Source: Nectonema munidae (Eukaryota > Nematomorpha > Nectonematoida > Nectonematidae). Taken from it: a stretch of 64,000 bases of DNA. The notes beneath the pieces are model-generated. The model had not been told where the DNA came from and made no database searches. It was given only the letters and a program-made list of their open reading frames with translations. Within the stretch, counting starts at the first letter, position 1; every line of letters begins with the position of its first letter. Of this stretch, positions 44,463 to 55,839 are shown piece after piece. Location of the stretch: positions 64,501-128,500 of the forward strand of contig JAUIRK010000418.1 of NCBI GenBank assembly GCA_030549495.1, read 5' to 3'. Both the position numbers and the translations under genes were made by a program.

Positions 44463-46330
44463 AGTGGAACCTCGCTAATCCGAACGATTTGGTTTTGAGC
44501 CAAAAATTTCGGGATAGCGGGGTTTTCGGTTAAACGAGGTTTGGCTAAGACATGAAAAATTTTATTTTTGAAACCACTAAAAAAACAAAAAATGAAAAAA
44601 ATAAGCCATAAGAGATAAAATCATTTTTTAATAAAATAGTTGTCAATTGTTTTTTGTTGCAAATTATTTGTTGTATTTTGATCTATTTTCTCTTCCATGT
44701 GCCACAGGTATTTCAAAAATTCTAAGTTTTTTTGATTTTCCTCCACGGTAGATCTCTTTTGTTCAAAATATTTAATGAACTTTTTTATTGATGATCTGGC
44801 TCCTTTTTCACGTACAATTTCGGTGACTTTTTCATCTTCTTCTGCTTCATCTTCCCTGGAATGTATAACAATATTTACAATATCTCCTTCATTCAGGCTG
44901 GAGGTGGTAGGCTCTTCTTTATCTATGTCAACATACTCTAAAGCTTTTGAATCACCTTCAAGGGCGCCAATTTCCCCCTGTAAATCATTTAAACCTTCAA
45001 TATCAAGGTTGCCTATTTCTAGTTCGGAACAATCAAGCTGAATTACAGTGTTTGTGTGTCTGAAACAAGATTTTATTGTTTCGGTTTTGACTTTTTCCCA
45101 TGCAAAACTAATCATTCTAATACATTCTCTCAAATTCACTTGTTGCGTTTCTTCATTTACAATGAAATTTAAATAATGTCTGGTTAAACTTTTTCTATAA
45201 TAGAGCTTAAAGTTTCTGATTATCAAGTTTCAGCATCAAGAGGTTGTATGTGACTTGTTGTATTTGGCGTCAAAAAAAGTAATTTAAAGTTAGAAAATTG
45301 GTAGTTGAATTTATGACAGCGAGCATTGTTTAGTACAATGATGATTTTTTTCTTTTTTTGTGAAAACAATGAAGATGTCATCCAAGCTTTGGTGTTTGAT
45401 CAATACCGGGCATAATATTCAGGATCGAATGATTTCAAAAAGCATCTTGGTTTTTTGGCTTTACCGATAACAAAAGGCTTTAACTTTTCTTTTCCAGAAG
45501 CGTTTGTGGTTAAAGCTACTATTATTCTTTCTTTGGGCATGACTAAAACATGACGACAACTATTTGAAAGGATAAAAAATCTTGTTTTAATGTCTAAAAA
45601 ATTGGAAAAGCTTCTAGAGATTAAAATATTAAAAAAATATTGGCTTTTTGTTTTTCAAAACTTTAAAACATTCAAAAAAATAAATTTTTTTCAATTTTCT
45701 TCAGGATTTAATTTTTTTTACATTTAATTCCGTCCCATTTTCTGATTGATTTTAAAGTTAAAGGGCTGCTTGAATTTAAAGTTTATCATCTTGTAAAAAT
45801 ATTTCTTATCATTGAATTTTTAATTGATTGATTTGGACGAAATCAGAAGAAAAATGTAATAAAATCGCTCCCAAAAAAAGAAAAAAAAACAGTTTTTAGA
45901 TCTTTTAAAGTGAGAAAAGTTCAATTTTTTTTTATATTTTGATCTCTAGAAGCATTTCCAATTTTTTAGACATTAAAATAAGTTTTTATATCCTTTCACA
46001 CAGTTGTCGCCATGTAAATTGATGTGTCGGCATGTTTTATTCATGCGCCTTTTTTTTGATTTTTTGAGACCCGAAAGTTTTTTGGTGGCTAGAGTATAGT
46101 TTGAGCCTAATCTGAAAAAGAGACTTGTTTCATCGATATTATAAATTTTATCGAGAAAATTTTTCTGATACAAATTTCAAAAATTCATATACCTCAATTT
46201 TCAAAAGACTAGCCCAGAAAAAATTTTCGGATTGCGAATTTCCAGATGTATAGGAAATTACTATTCAAAAAATTGCTTTCACCCAAATTTTGTCCAGATT
46301 GTGCGATTTCCGGATTAGCGAGGTTCCACA
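44463..46330 (-). mobile_element. pogo/Tigger element 1, transposase on minus strand, degenerate
   Basis: The ends AGTGGAACCTCGCTAATCCG and (reverse complement) TGTGGAACCTCGCTAATCCG match except at the outermost bases, with TA next to the right end. Transposase remains on the - strand: KIYNIDETSLFFRL (45973-46173, first catalytic Asp), KPFVIGKAKKPRCF and KAWMTSSLF (about 45380-45480), IIIVLNNARCH (about 45320), where the second catalytic Asp appears as Asn, NTTSHIQPLDAET (third Asp, about 45240), and a C-terminal acidic tail ending KTIDNYFIKK (44621-45226). The N-terminal CENP-B-type DNA-binding domain is missing, there are stops and shifts, and a foreign inverted-repeat block splits the gene at 45546-46020. 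It is inactive. Confidence 0.88.
45546..46020. mobile_element. Inverted-repeat insert inside pogo element 1
   Basis: Arms of about 75 bp face each other. The left arm (45546-45622) reads CGACAACTATTTGAAAGG...TTTTAATGTCTAAAAAATTG, then CTTCTAGAGAT. The right arm (45945-46015), reverse-complemented, reads CGACAACTGTGTGAAAGG with the same following motifs. The centre is A/T-rich. It lies between coding blocks of the transposase, so it inserted after the pogo element or arose by inverted duplication of its sequence. Confidence 0.7.
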
Positions 46331-46332
46331 TA

Positions 46333-47057
46333 TACATTATATACTTTTCGACATGATTTTAATAATATGAAATAAAACTGAAAAAATTTTTGAATTCGGT
46401 TGCACGAAATCTCCTATGAAATTTAAATTTATTTCGTATCATACGGTCTCACTAATCGATGCGCCCCTATACTTTTTTCTGGAAATCGCCATTTTTTCAC
46501 TATTCAGTGCGTCGTTGAAAAAATAGAGGCTCGTTTTAGCTTCTTTTTCTTTTTCTGATTCTTCTTTCTTCAAAATGCCCTCTCCTTTTCTTCTGATCTA
46601 ATTTTTTAATTATTATTATAATAGTCTTATAAGGCTTTCCAAATAGGTTTTAAAAAAATTACAAAATACTATCGAAATATATATTTTCAGAATTATATCT
46701 TAATAAAATAATACCGATAAGCAACTCTCGATCAAAAAGATTGTTCAGTTCCGGTTCAAATATTGTAAACAGTAAACGAAGTAGCTTGAATCCAGATAAA
46801 GTCAAAGAGTTAATTTTTGTTGGGCAATATAATAAATCATTTAAAAATTAGCTTAAATAAAAACGTTTATTTCATCTTTTTGTTTCATGAAATACTTTTA
46901 TATTTCATCATTAAGGAAATTGTTCCCCGACGTGCCACGTTCCTCGCGGGGTGAGCATCTCCCCGACCCGACCTAAAAGCTCTACTATGTATATATTGAC
47001 AAAAAGCATCATGATCAAATAAAAAAAAGATTGAATGAGATAAATTTAAAAAAAATA
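46333..47057. other. Spacer between two pogo elements
   Basis: AT-rich, with a GC-rich patch at 46926-46972 (CCCCGACGTGCC, CGCGGGGTGAGC). No coding frame is supported. Confidence 0.4.
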
Positions 47058-49127
47058 TGAATAACTCTCCAAAAACCGGAATTTATGAAAAACCGGAATA
47101 TTTTTTTGGTCCCGAAAGTTGCCTATACTTAAAACGTTATCCCAACTAAAATAAACCGGAATTCGAAATTCTGGAAACAGGGAAAAAATATTAGTCCGAA
47201 CAGACAAAATATTGTTCTTTAAACCGGAATTTGCGCTTAAATTCATGATATTTCTTGCTTTTTTAAGAGTCCATTATTATTTTTATACTTTTTACGTTTC
47301 ATAAAACTAAAATGGTAATTTACATTATCTTAAACTTGAAAAATACTCATTATATTTGAACGTTTTTTTATTTGTTGATAATTAATTGAATTTTTGTGCA
47401 CCTTTTCTTCATTGGTTTGAAAAAAACAAAATGCCTAAAAGAAAAAGAAATGAGCTTGACTTAAATTCAAAAATAAGTTTGATAAATGATGTTAAAAAAG
47501 GGTTGAGTGGTTAAAACAAAGTCTACTGATATTGATGAATTAATGCTTAGCTGGTTCAAAACTGCATGCGACAAGAATATTCCTGTTTCTGGACCCATAA
47601 AAAGAGCTAAGGCCGAACAATTCGCTGAAAAAATGGATATTGAAAACTTTAAAGCTTCAGAAGGTTGGTTTAGCAAATGGAAAAAAAGACACGATATAAA
47701 GCAACTTACAGTTTGTGGAGAAAGGGGAGATGTAAATATGGAAGTTGTGATTGGAAAAAGAGTATTCATCACTTATACGAAGGGTATAAGCCGGAAAATA
47801 TTTTTAATTGTGATGAGACTGGTTTATTTTTTCGACCTTTGCCGGACAAAACTTTGTCCTTCAAAAATGATGATGTCAAAGGAATCAAGTTTTCTAAGGA
47901 GAGAATAACAATAATGTTGACTTGTAGCATAATTGGAGAAAAGGTAAAACAAATTTTTTTTAATATTTTTTCTAATTTTAAATCAAATTTGTTTTTTATA
48001 ATTTAGTTAAAACCCTTGATAATTGGGCGAGCTCAAAAGCCAAGATGTTTTAAATCGATTGACACGGAGCGTTTGCCGGTTACATGGAAATTCAACAGGA
48101 AAGCGTGGATGACTGGTTCCTTATTTGAGGAATATCTTGATGAACTTAACTCCAAAATCAGATTTCAAAAACGAAAAATTTTATTATTTCTTGATAATGC
48201 CTCTTCACACGTTCACTTTGAAAAAAGCCACGTGAAGCTTGCTTTTCTTCCAGAAAATACAACATCCGTATTACAACCGTTGGATCAAGGCATAATTAAA
48301 GTTTTCAAGAACAAGTATAGGGTGAAATTGTTACGCAGTGTGCTTTCCAAAATTGATGATGTGAATACAGGGAGCGATATCGTCAAACAAATTAGTGTTC
48401 TAGACGCTGTAAATTGGTCTTCCCAAGCATGGAAAGAAACGACTGATAGTATGATTTCCAAGTGCTTTAAAAGATGTGGATTTGATATAAATACACTTAG
48501 TAATGATAATGAAGCAGAATTTGAAGATAAAGATGAAGAGTATTTGAAGGATTCGGTCAGTCAAGTGAATGATCTCGCAGCTTTCGATAATTATAAAAAA
48601 ATAGATGAGCTAGTTCCAGTGGAAGAAGTTGGAAATGATTGGGAGAATGCTTTAATTGAAATCTACTCTAAAAATCAATCGAGTAAGGAGGAAGAAAATT
48701 TTGAAGTTGCGGTTGAGGAAGAAGATGATAAAAAAGATCATGATGATCTGAATTTGACTTTTAAGGAAATGGTATCTATGATAAATCAGATCAAAAATTA
48801 TTTCTAACTACGCCTCTAACTACGAAAAGCTGAATGAAAAACTTCAAAACCTTACGGAAGAAATTGAGAGAGAAATTTTAATGGGAAAAAAAAATTTAAA
48901 ACAAATAAATTTAGATCAATGGTTAATAAAAAAATAAATTTTTTATTTATTTATAAAATTCTATAACTTAGACTTTAGTTTGTAGAAAACCTTAAAAGGG
49001 TGTTATAGGCTTTCTTTATAGAATAAGTTTTTAGTATAAAAAAATGGCCGTTTCGAGAAACCGAAATTTCGAATTACCGGAAAATTTTTTCGGTTCGGAG
49101 AGGGTCCGGTTTTGGGAGAGTCCACTG
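47058..49127 (+). mobile_element. pogo/Tigger element 2
   Basis: The right end, reverse-complemented, is CAGTGGACTCTCCCAAAACC followed outward by TA (49128-49129). The left end (TA at 47056-47057, then ...CTCTCCAAAAACCGGA) is the worn partner. Subterminal CCGGAATT repeats occur on both sides (47075-47235 and 49060-49110). It encodes one transposase on the + strand. At 2.07 kb it is close to full length for a Tigger element. Confidence 0.85.
47431..48937 (+). pseudogene. pogo/Tigger transposase (CENP-B HTH + DDE), with one intron
   Basis: Starts at ATG 47431 (MPKRKRNELDLNSKISLIND, first helix-turn-helix). After a break it continues in the CENP-B domain (IDELMLSWFKTACDKNIPVS, AEKMDIENFKASEGWFSKWK). 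A frame change follows, then NIFNCDETGLFFRPLPDK (first Asp). An intron of 63 bases fits at 47944-48006 (GTAAAAC...ATTTAG). It joins GEK to LKPLIIGRAQKPRCF, KILLFLDNASSH (second Asp) and NTTSVLQPLDQGIIKVF (third Asp, 29 residues between the last two), then an acidic tail. After a stop at 48805-48807 another frame ends KQINLDQWLIKK. Catalytic residues are all present, but there are at least three disruptions. It is related to, but distinct from, the transposase at 44463-46330. Confidence 0.9.
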
Positions 49128-49149
49128 TATTACCTTAATTTACCCAGAT

Positions 49150-50085
49150 TTTTATTTTTTTTAGTTGTGAGTATCGTATCCAAAGGAATAGGTCTGGTTT
49201 TAAGCCTATTTAATATTCAACATCATTTTCATGTTTTCATAAGTTTCATCTAGACCAGTAGCATGTACCAAAGGTAATGAAGGTTTAATATTTCCATTAT
49301 GCAATAAAATTCCTTTGAGCTTTATTTGAAACTATGAATCTCCATTCTTCGAATAAAAAGAAGGGTCAATTTTTCTCATCAAACCAATAACGTCGTTGCA
49401 AAAACAGCAGAGTTTTTTGGGCATAAAACTTTGAGAATTCTAAGTAACGATAGCGAAAGTTGAAAAATTTTGTGTTTAGAGGAAGTAAATTCAATTGCTT
49501 CAATCTTCACCCCAGTGGTTATGATTTTTCTTTTGTTAAACTTAAATCACGCACTAAGTCATTCAATTCCGATTGGGAATACAGATGTGGTGCTCCTACT
49601 TCAGAAAAATAAACTTAATCACGCTCATATTCTTTCTCATCTGATTCTTCGGAAAAAAACATTTTTCGTTTGGAAGAACTCCTGATTGATGCATACTATC
49701 ATGAGATTCAGGTAAAATTGCTGATTCGCAAATTGGATACACAATTTTTAATTTATTATTTTTTGAAAAGCCAGAAATATTAGTCAAGCAAAAGCAGCAG
49801 TTGTCAAAATGATTTTTAGGTTCTCGCCAAATATGGTTTGAAAAGACATTGCTTTTCTTTTGCCTTGCATCCATGCCAATAACATTGCATTACATTGTGC
49901 ACAGCAAAAATTTGGCGCCTAGTTCTTATCTTGATCACCTAATTTACAACCAAAATAATCTTTATAAACAGTTTTAATATTTGAAGTTATATTTCTTCGC
50001 TGTGTCTTAAGAGTCTACTTTCCACATACATAACAAAAACTATCTGGATGATTTAAACAAACACGTCTATTCAAAAACATTATTT
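49150..50085 (-). pseudogene. Relic of a multicopy zinc-cluster protein family of unknown class
   Basis: Frames on the - strand read, in order: CLNHPDSFCYVCGK...TLKTQRRNITSNIKTVYKDY, FGCKLGDQDK, APNFCCAQCNAMLLAWMQGK (about 49875-50085), then IWREPKNHFDNCCFCLTNIS, GFSKNNKLKIVYP (49596-49874), and much further GILLHNGNIKPSLPLVHATG followed by LDETYENMKMML (about 49190-49330). From memory these are the landmarks of a protein found in very many copies in arthropods and cnidarians: paired CxxC clusters, WREPKxHxxDCYFCLTN, then LLHNGN...HxxxLKETYENxKxxL. It has scattered stops and gaps. The biochemical function is unknown to me; a transposon origin is likely from copy number but not shown here. Confidence 0.68.
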
Positions 50086-50249
50086 AAAAAATCCTAAATA
50101 TATAATTCATTGAAACATCTGATAAATCATTTTCTGAAATAAATATATTTTATTTAAAAAATCAACCAAAATTGGTATGATAGAATTATTTATTTATTAT
50201 TTTGAAACAAACTTTATTTTATATCTTAATTACCGGTCTTGTTAAAAAG

Positions 50250-50345
50250 GGCCTTTTTCCAACACTTTTTGTTCTATTATTACCTTTTTTTTGTTACGGC
50301 ACTTTTTAACCGGACCCCTGCACTTTTTAACCGGCCCCTTAATTA
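50250..50345. repeat. Short GCACTTTTTAACCGG repeat
   Basis: GGCACTTTTTAACCGGACCCC and GCACTTTTTAACCGGCCCC occur back to back (about 50298-50339), preceded by a related CAACACTTTTTG. This is local tandem duplication or the end of an unidentified element. Confidence 0.45.
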
Positions 50346-50400
50346 CTATTAAATAAATAAAATCTGATTTACAAAAAAAATTAATTAATTCTCCCAATCT

Positions 50401-50579
50401 AGAGCCTCAATGGTTGTTAGGGTGTACCTCTCAGCTTAAAAGTTAAAGGTCAGGGGTTCGATCCCCAAGGCTCCCAACTATTAAAAACAATTGAAAAAAA
50501 CTTGTATTTAACCATCTTAAGCATAATGCGAGCATATAGCCTTACGGCTGAAAGTGCTTTGATATCTTTAACCAACCAA
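50401..50579 (+). mobile_element. tRNA-derived SINE (second family) with 8-bp TSD and CCAA tail
   Basis: Starts AGAGCCTCAATGGTTGTTAG with an A-box-like sequence. It carries a perfect B box in GGGGTTCGATCCCC (50453-50466), and AAGGCTCC partly pairs with the 5' GAGCC like an acceptor stem. A non-tRNA body follows (GCATATAGCCTTACGGCTG) and then a tail of AACC units. CCCAATCT flanks it on both sides (50393-50400 and 50580-50587). The tRNA part has a long variable region, as in Ser/Leu tRNAs. Confidence 0.88.
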
Positions 50580-50589
50580 CCCAATCTTA

Positions 50590-52175
50590 AAAAATGTTAC
50601 TTTAATAAAATGGCGGCATTTACGCCAAATATTTTCGTTTTTGCATATTTTATTTTTATCAATATAGAAATTAATTAACAAATTCTTAATAGTTTTTTTT
50701 AATTAGAAAGAATTTACTTATTATAAACATCTTTTACCATTAGCAAACAAAGAGCTCAATCAAAAATAAAAGGTAATAAAAGTAAAAAATACCCAAACCA
50801 TTTGACTAAATAATCCAAAACGATAAACCAACTATTTGACTGACTATTAAAAACAGAAAATAAGTAGGCTAAAGGTAATCAACCAACTAATTCGCTTATC
50901 AACTAACTAAATACTACTAATAAATTCACAAATAAAGTATCAATAACTTAAACTAAGGGAAAAATATTTAACTGATACAATTCTGCTTATAACTATTTAT
51001 GTATATTCATCAGACTTGCAATCATATTTGTTAATTTGTATCTAGCTTCACTAAAGACTTTTTAATCAACTAAAAACCAGGTTTATTCAGCTGTATTTTT
51101 ATATTTGTAACATACATTCTTGTAAAATAATATATATAACAAGGTATAGCTATGCAGTAACAAGGGCCGGTAGGCGTTTAGTGGGATTTTCTCATCTTCT
51201 TCTGTCATAGTGATTCTATTTCTCTTTCTGTCTCCTTCTCTGTTTTTTTCTTCCGCTTTCTCTGCTAAAACTCAATCACTCAAGCTCTTTTCTTTCACTC
51301 AAGCTCTCTTCTCTTATTTAAGCTCTACTATTTCATTCAGCTCTCTTCTCTCTAATTTGTATTTAGAGTTAAATTAAAAATAATTTTATTTTATTTCATT
51401 ATAAAGTAATTTTTAGCGGAATATAAGTTCAATATTTTCAGAACCTTTTTCCATGATACCTAACTCCAGCTATTCAAATTAATCACAGAGATTTTTGGTA
51501 AAAATTTAGTTCCATCAATACACCAAACATTTTGCAAAAATGTAAATTTGTTTGTTTTTAAATGAGAGAAAAATTGTTTTCAATCGTTACAATTTTATAT
51601 CAATGAATATTGTCAAACTCGCGTTAAAAATTTTTCTTTATCAGTACGTTTGTTACATTTGAAAACTTTAATTTTTTCAAGTCAAGAAATTTTTTTTCAA
51701 TAGCTATTTGGGAATGAATATTTTGACTAGCTATTCAGTTTAAATACATCAAACAACCTAGAAACTAAAAGCAAAAATACTCTATTTGTTTAATATTTGA
51801 GCAGAGATATTTTTTATAATGTTCGATTGTAAAATTTTGTAAGTAACACTGTATGTGTACATAATTAAATCTTTTTTTTAAGAAAATTTGTTGATTATTA
51901 TAATGAAAATATAATATCGAAACAAAATGTTTTAGTTGTTAAAAGGTACTTGATCTATTTATGACAGCTGTCAGAATTTTATTTGTGGACAGAAGTCAAA
52001 AAAATGCAATGATTTTCTTGTTCTCGTAGATTTTTATGATTTATGTTTGTTTAAATAGTTTTTTTAATGATTTTGTGTTCTTAGACTTAAATAAATTTAT
52101 GAAAAGTGAATTTTTGTATACTAAAATTCCTTACAAAATGTAAAAAATACAAGCGTTACCAAATCACCCTATAAG
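50590..52175. other. AT-rich DNA with CT-rich low-complexity segment
   Basis: 51190-51360 is pyrimidine-rich with repeated CTCAAGCTCT/TTAAGCTCT units. The rest has no supported feature. Confidence 0.5.
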
Positions 52176-55100
52176 AAGTGTTGTGATTCAGCCGGTTCAC
52201 TCCTACTCGATAGAATAATTTCAAAAAAATTTGAATTATTAGCGAGTAATCTCAAATGAGTTACAAATTTCCAATATAAATTTTTATTTTCATCTCGTTA
52301 ATTATTTTTATTTATTATTAAAAGTTTGAAATATTTTCGGTATATTGCATGTGTTTATTGTATGTTTATGATTAAATATATATATTATATAATATATGTA
52401 TGTTTTGATTCTGTACATTCTTTCACTTATCTTATCATGAAAAAAATCATATACATCACATGCAAACTTCCCAGCTTCCTCTGTCCAAGGTCTTCTTATT
52501 ACACTTGACAATAAACATAAAAGACTGTTTCATCTTCTTTCGAAAAACAACATTCCAAATTAGTATCATTTGTAATATGAATGTTTCACAGACATGAAAA
52601 TATTTGAAATCAAATAATGAAAAAAAAATCGTTGACCATTCAATTCTTAATTGAAACTAACACTGAATATCATTTGAACTGTTGTTTTTAAATTTAACCT
52701 TATACAATCTCACCGCGAAAATTCACCTCTTTTCATAGTTTTTGAAAATTCTTTCATTTTTGGCATGAAAATCTTTAGTTTTAAAATTAGTGAAACATAT
52801 TTAAAAATTACCTTTTTGAAGTTACTTTTAAAATTTTGACCAAACTACAAAAAACAAAAAAAAATTTCAAAATTTTCATTTTGCCTTCAGGATTTCAAAA
52901 AAAAATTGTGAAAAAATTTCGATAATTTATTTTTCATTTTATTTCGTATAATGAAAACTTTTCAAAACTAATTTATAACGATTTTTTGCATTTTAGAGTC
53001 GTCTTGCTTCATAGAATTTTCGAAAACTCAGTGTATTGAAAAGTTGCTAGTTATTATGAAAAGACAAAAAATTATAATAAATTTCATGAATAAAAACTCG
53101 AAAAAAGATGAAATTGATCGAATGAAATATGTATCTCAACCTTTTCAGCAAGAATCAAATGTTGAAAATATTTTTAATGAAGCTCCAGAAAGTTCAAACG
53201 CATCGGATCCATTTATTCCAGTTCTACCAGATTGTTGGAGTGAGAACCAATTCAACACATTCAAAGCTAAATATATTGGTCTCATCATTCAAAACAAAAA
53301 ACTAGGATGCCTACATTGTTCAAAAAGGGAAAAAGTAAATCTCTTTGGCACTGGACTACGCATTTCTTCCAAGAGGGCCAGCTGCAGCGTTGAGCCATCT
53401 GGAAATACAAAAACTTCTTGTCAGGCTTCTTTGAGGAAAAAAATTCGATATTATTTTTCATCCAATGCGCATTTAATTTGTGTTAAAGAAAGCACTGAAT
53501 TCTCGAAGACCACAATTAGCCAAAGTTTTGATAAAATCAATGAAAAGTTTTTAGACTCAACAATAAAAGTTTTTAATACCGTTTACAGTATGGCAAAAAA
53601 CTTCAGAACCTTTTCTAATATTGAGTATTTGGTTGAGCTTCAACAAATAAATGGAGTACAAATGGGTGTTTGCCTTCACTCTCGTAAAACAGCCGTAAAG
53701 ATTGATGACCACATTTCAACAAATCTTAAAAAAAAGTTTTCACCAAAATTATTGAAAAAAACGGAAATTTTGCATAATAGTAGACGAAGATTCCACCATA
53801 TCCAAAAAATCAGTGCTAATCATTTTTGAAGGTAGAGGACACTGAAGTTTCACCAGTTATATTTTTTGATTTGGATGAACTTGAGGATCAGAATGTAGAA
53901 AATATTTTTTCATCGGTTTTATCAAGTTTAAAGAATGGTGGTATTAATGAGGATTATTTGAGAGAAAATTTAGTTGCGTTTTGCTCAGATGGAGCTAGTG
54001 ATATGCTTGGACGTCATTCAGGCGTAGGTGATCGATTCAGAAAAAGTTTTCCCAATATTGTTCTCTGGCATTGCCTCATCGGTTACATTTGGTACTGGAT
54101 GACTCCGTGAATGATGTAAAGCAGGTTAATCATTTTAAAATATTCATTGATAATATCTATAAAATATTTCATCAGTCAAACAAAAATCAAAATGAGCTTT
54201 TTAAAATTTCATCCGAGCTAGAGCAGCAAATTTTTAAAATAGGTAGGGTTTTGGGTCCTAGGTGGGCAGTTTGTAGTTTGAGGACTACTATTGCTGTATG
54301 ACGTGGCTATCTTTCTCTTTATAAGTTTTTTTCAAACGAAGGCTTTTTGGGGATGGCACCACGATTATCGAACAAAAGCTTTCTCTATGATTTGCCTTTG
54401 ATGATTGATATTCTTCAAGAAATCTCAATATTGTGCAATGGTTTGCAAGCGAGAAATATAACGATTCAAAAAGTATAGATAAACTCATTAAAAGATCGCT
54501 CAAAGCTTTTAACTTGATGATTGAAAGTAAGGATGTTTACGAAAAGGAAGCAGATAAAAAAAATATGGAAGTGTTGAAAGAAATTGAGGGGGTTGAAAAT
54601 TCTAAAATAGTCACAATTCCACGTCAAAATCTTCTTCAAAAAGTGATTGAAAACATTGAAAAGCGTATGATGAGAAATGACATTATCAAAGCATCATCTT
54701 GTTCGACTGAGATTGACCACAAAATCCTCGAGTTTTCATATTTTTGGATCCGAATTCATGGCAGATCGAAGAGGCGATTATTCCATGGGAAGAAGGCGAG
54801 GAAAGCCTCATTCATTTCGAAAGATTTTTTTTGTCATCGAATCGATCTCAATGACTATAGAGATTATATTGAAAACTCATTAATTCAAACAAAAACTTTA
54901 CATGCAACAGACTTACCAGAGAGCATAAAAAGGATTAAAAATATATTGAATGTCGTGGCTGTTAATACAGTGGAAGTAGAGAGAAGCTTTTCAATGATGA
55001 ACAATATATGTTCCGAAAAAAGAAACTGATTGTTAGTTCATAACATCTCAAATCTGATGATAATAAATTTAATTGCCATGCCGCTAAAAAATTGGAAGGC

Positions 55101-55474
55101 AAAAGATACAGTTATAACATGGTTGAGAAAGAATCATTCAGCAGATGACACAAGAGTAAAAAGAAAGCAAGAAGATGAAGTCAATCAAAATCAAGAGGCA
55201 ATCTGGAAATACTTCGATTGAGATTATAATTCTGTTTTTTTTATTTTTCATTTTTTCACAATATTTTTGAAGTATTAAACAAGTTTTGCGTACAAACTTT
55301 TTTCACTTTAAAACATGACATTTTTCATTGTATGAGGGTTGGATAGATACCATAAAAATGGGTAGTAGGAAAGCCTAAAAAATATAAATTTACATAGGGT
55401 TTTCGATCGAGTAGGTTGGAAAACTTGAAAAAATTTTCCGAGTAGTCTCAAACGAAATTTGAATCCCATCACTG
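52176..55474 (+). mobile_element. Full-size hAT element, KIAA1586/ZMYM-like transposase
   Basis: The left end AAGTGTTGTGATTCAGCC...CCTACTCG and the right end (reverse complement) CAGTGATGGGATTCAAATTT...GACTACTCG are imperfect inverted repeats. The flanking 8-mers CCTATAAG (52168-52175) and CCTATAAT (55475-55482) match at 7 of 8, an 8-bp hAT duplication. Both ends contain extra subterminal inverted motifs around CGAGTA. The 3.3-kb length fits an autonomous hAT, and it holds one broken transposase gene. Confidence 0.88.
53044..55221 (+). pseudogene. hAT transposase (KIAA1586-like), broken
   Basis: Consecutive frames give: an N-terminal zinc-finger-like part (WSENQFNTFKAKYIGLIIQN, KLGCLHCSKREKVN; 53044-53829); the core with VIFFDLDELEDQNVENIF and LVAFCSDGASDMLGRHSGVG (53826-54110; CSDGASxMLG is a hAT catalytic-region motif); [16 protein letters not shown] and [15 protein letters not shown] (54071-54301; the HRLHL and RW landmarks); a helical insertion (54433 on); and the dimerisation region RIKNILNVVAVNTVEVERSF, SMMNNICSEKRN, stop, then NISNLMIINLIAMPL (to 55221). 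This is the group annotated in vertebrates as E3 SUMO ligase KIAA1586-like. At least four frame breaks or stops are seen, so it is inactive, but it is the most complete hAT in the window. Confidence 0.9.
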
Positions 55475-55482
55475 CCTATAAT

Positions 55483-55839
55483 GATTAGCTACTTCAACGT
55501 TGTCTTTTGCTGCTTATAAAAACTTGAAAATATCAAACAAACTATCTCATTTTTTATGCCTCCTATTATTTTGAAATTATTCTGAGAACAGACAGTTTTA
55601 TTTTAAAATAGTGAAAATTGCTTTATTAGTTTATTTTGTTTCCTTTCCCCCTTATGTTAATTATGTAGCAAATTTTTCAATTTTGAGTAAAAGGTAGTTT
55701 TCATTGACCAGGAACTGATGTAATGTTTATGTCAAACTATGAACAAATTGGTATCGATGAGGGATCGAATCCAGAGGCTTCCATGCTGAGTCCAACATCT
55801 CAAACAAACCTGCCATGCCACCAATAGTATGCTGTAGGG
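55483..55839. other. Spacer, no gene
   Basis: AT-rich. Around 55735-55835 composition shifts and a tRNA-like GATCGAATCC appears, but no full SINE could be built. Confidence 0.35.

Noticed and set aside
44280-46975. GC-rich patches on both sides of pogo element 1 as ends of an enclosing element
   Set aside because: The patches pair only loosely and no target duplication was found.
50401-50475. Possible functional tRNA gene (A and B boxes, partial acceptor stem)
   Set aside because: The acceptor stem pairs poorly, a non-tRNA body and AACC tail follow, and 8-bp target duplications flank the whole unit, so it is a SINE.
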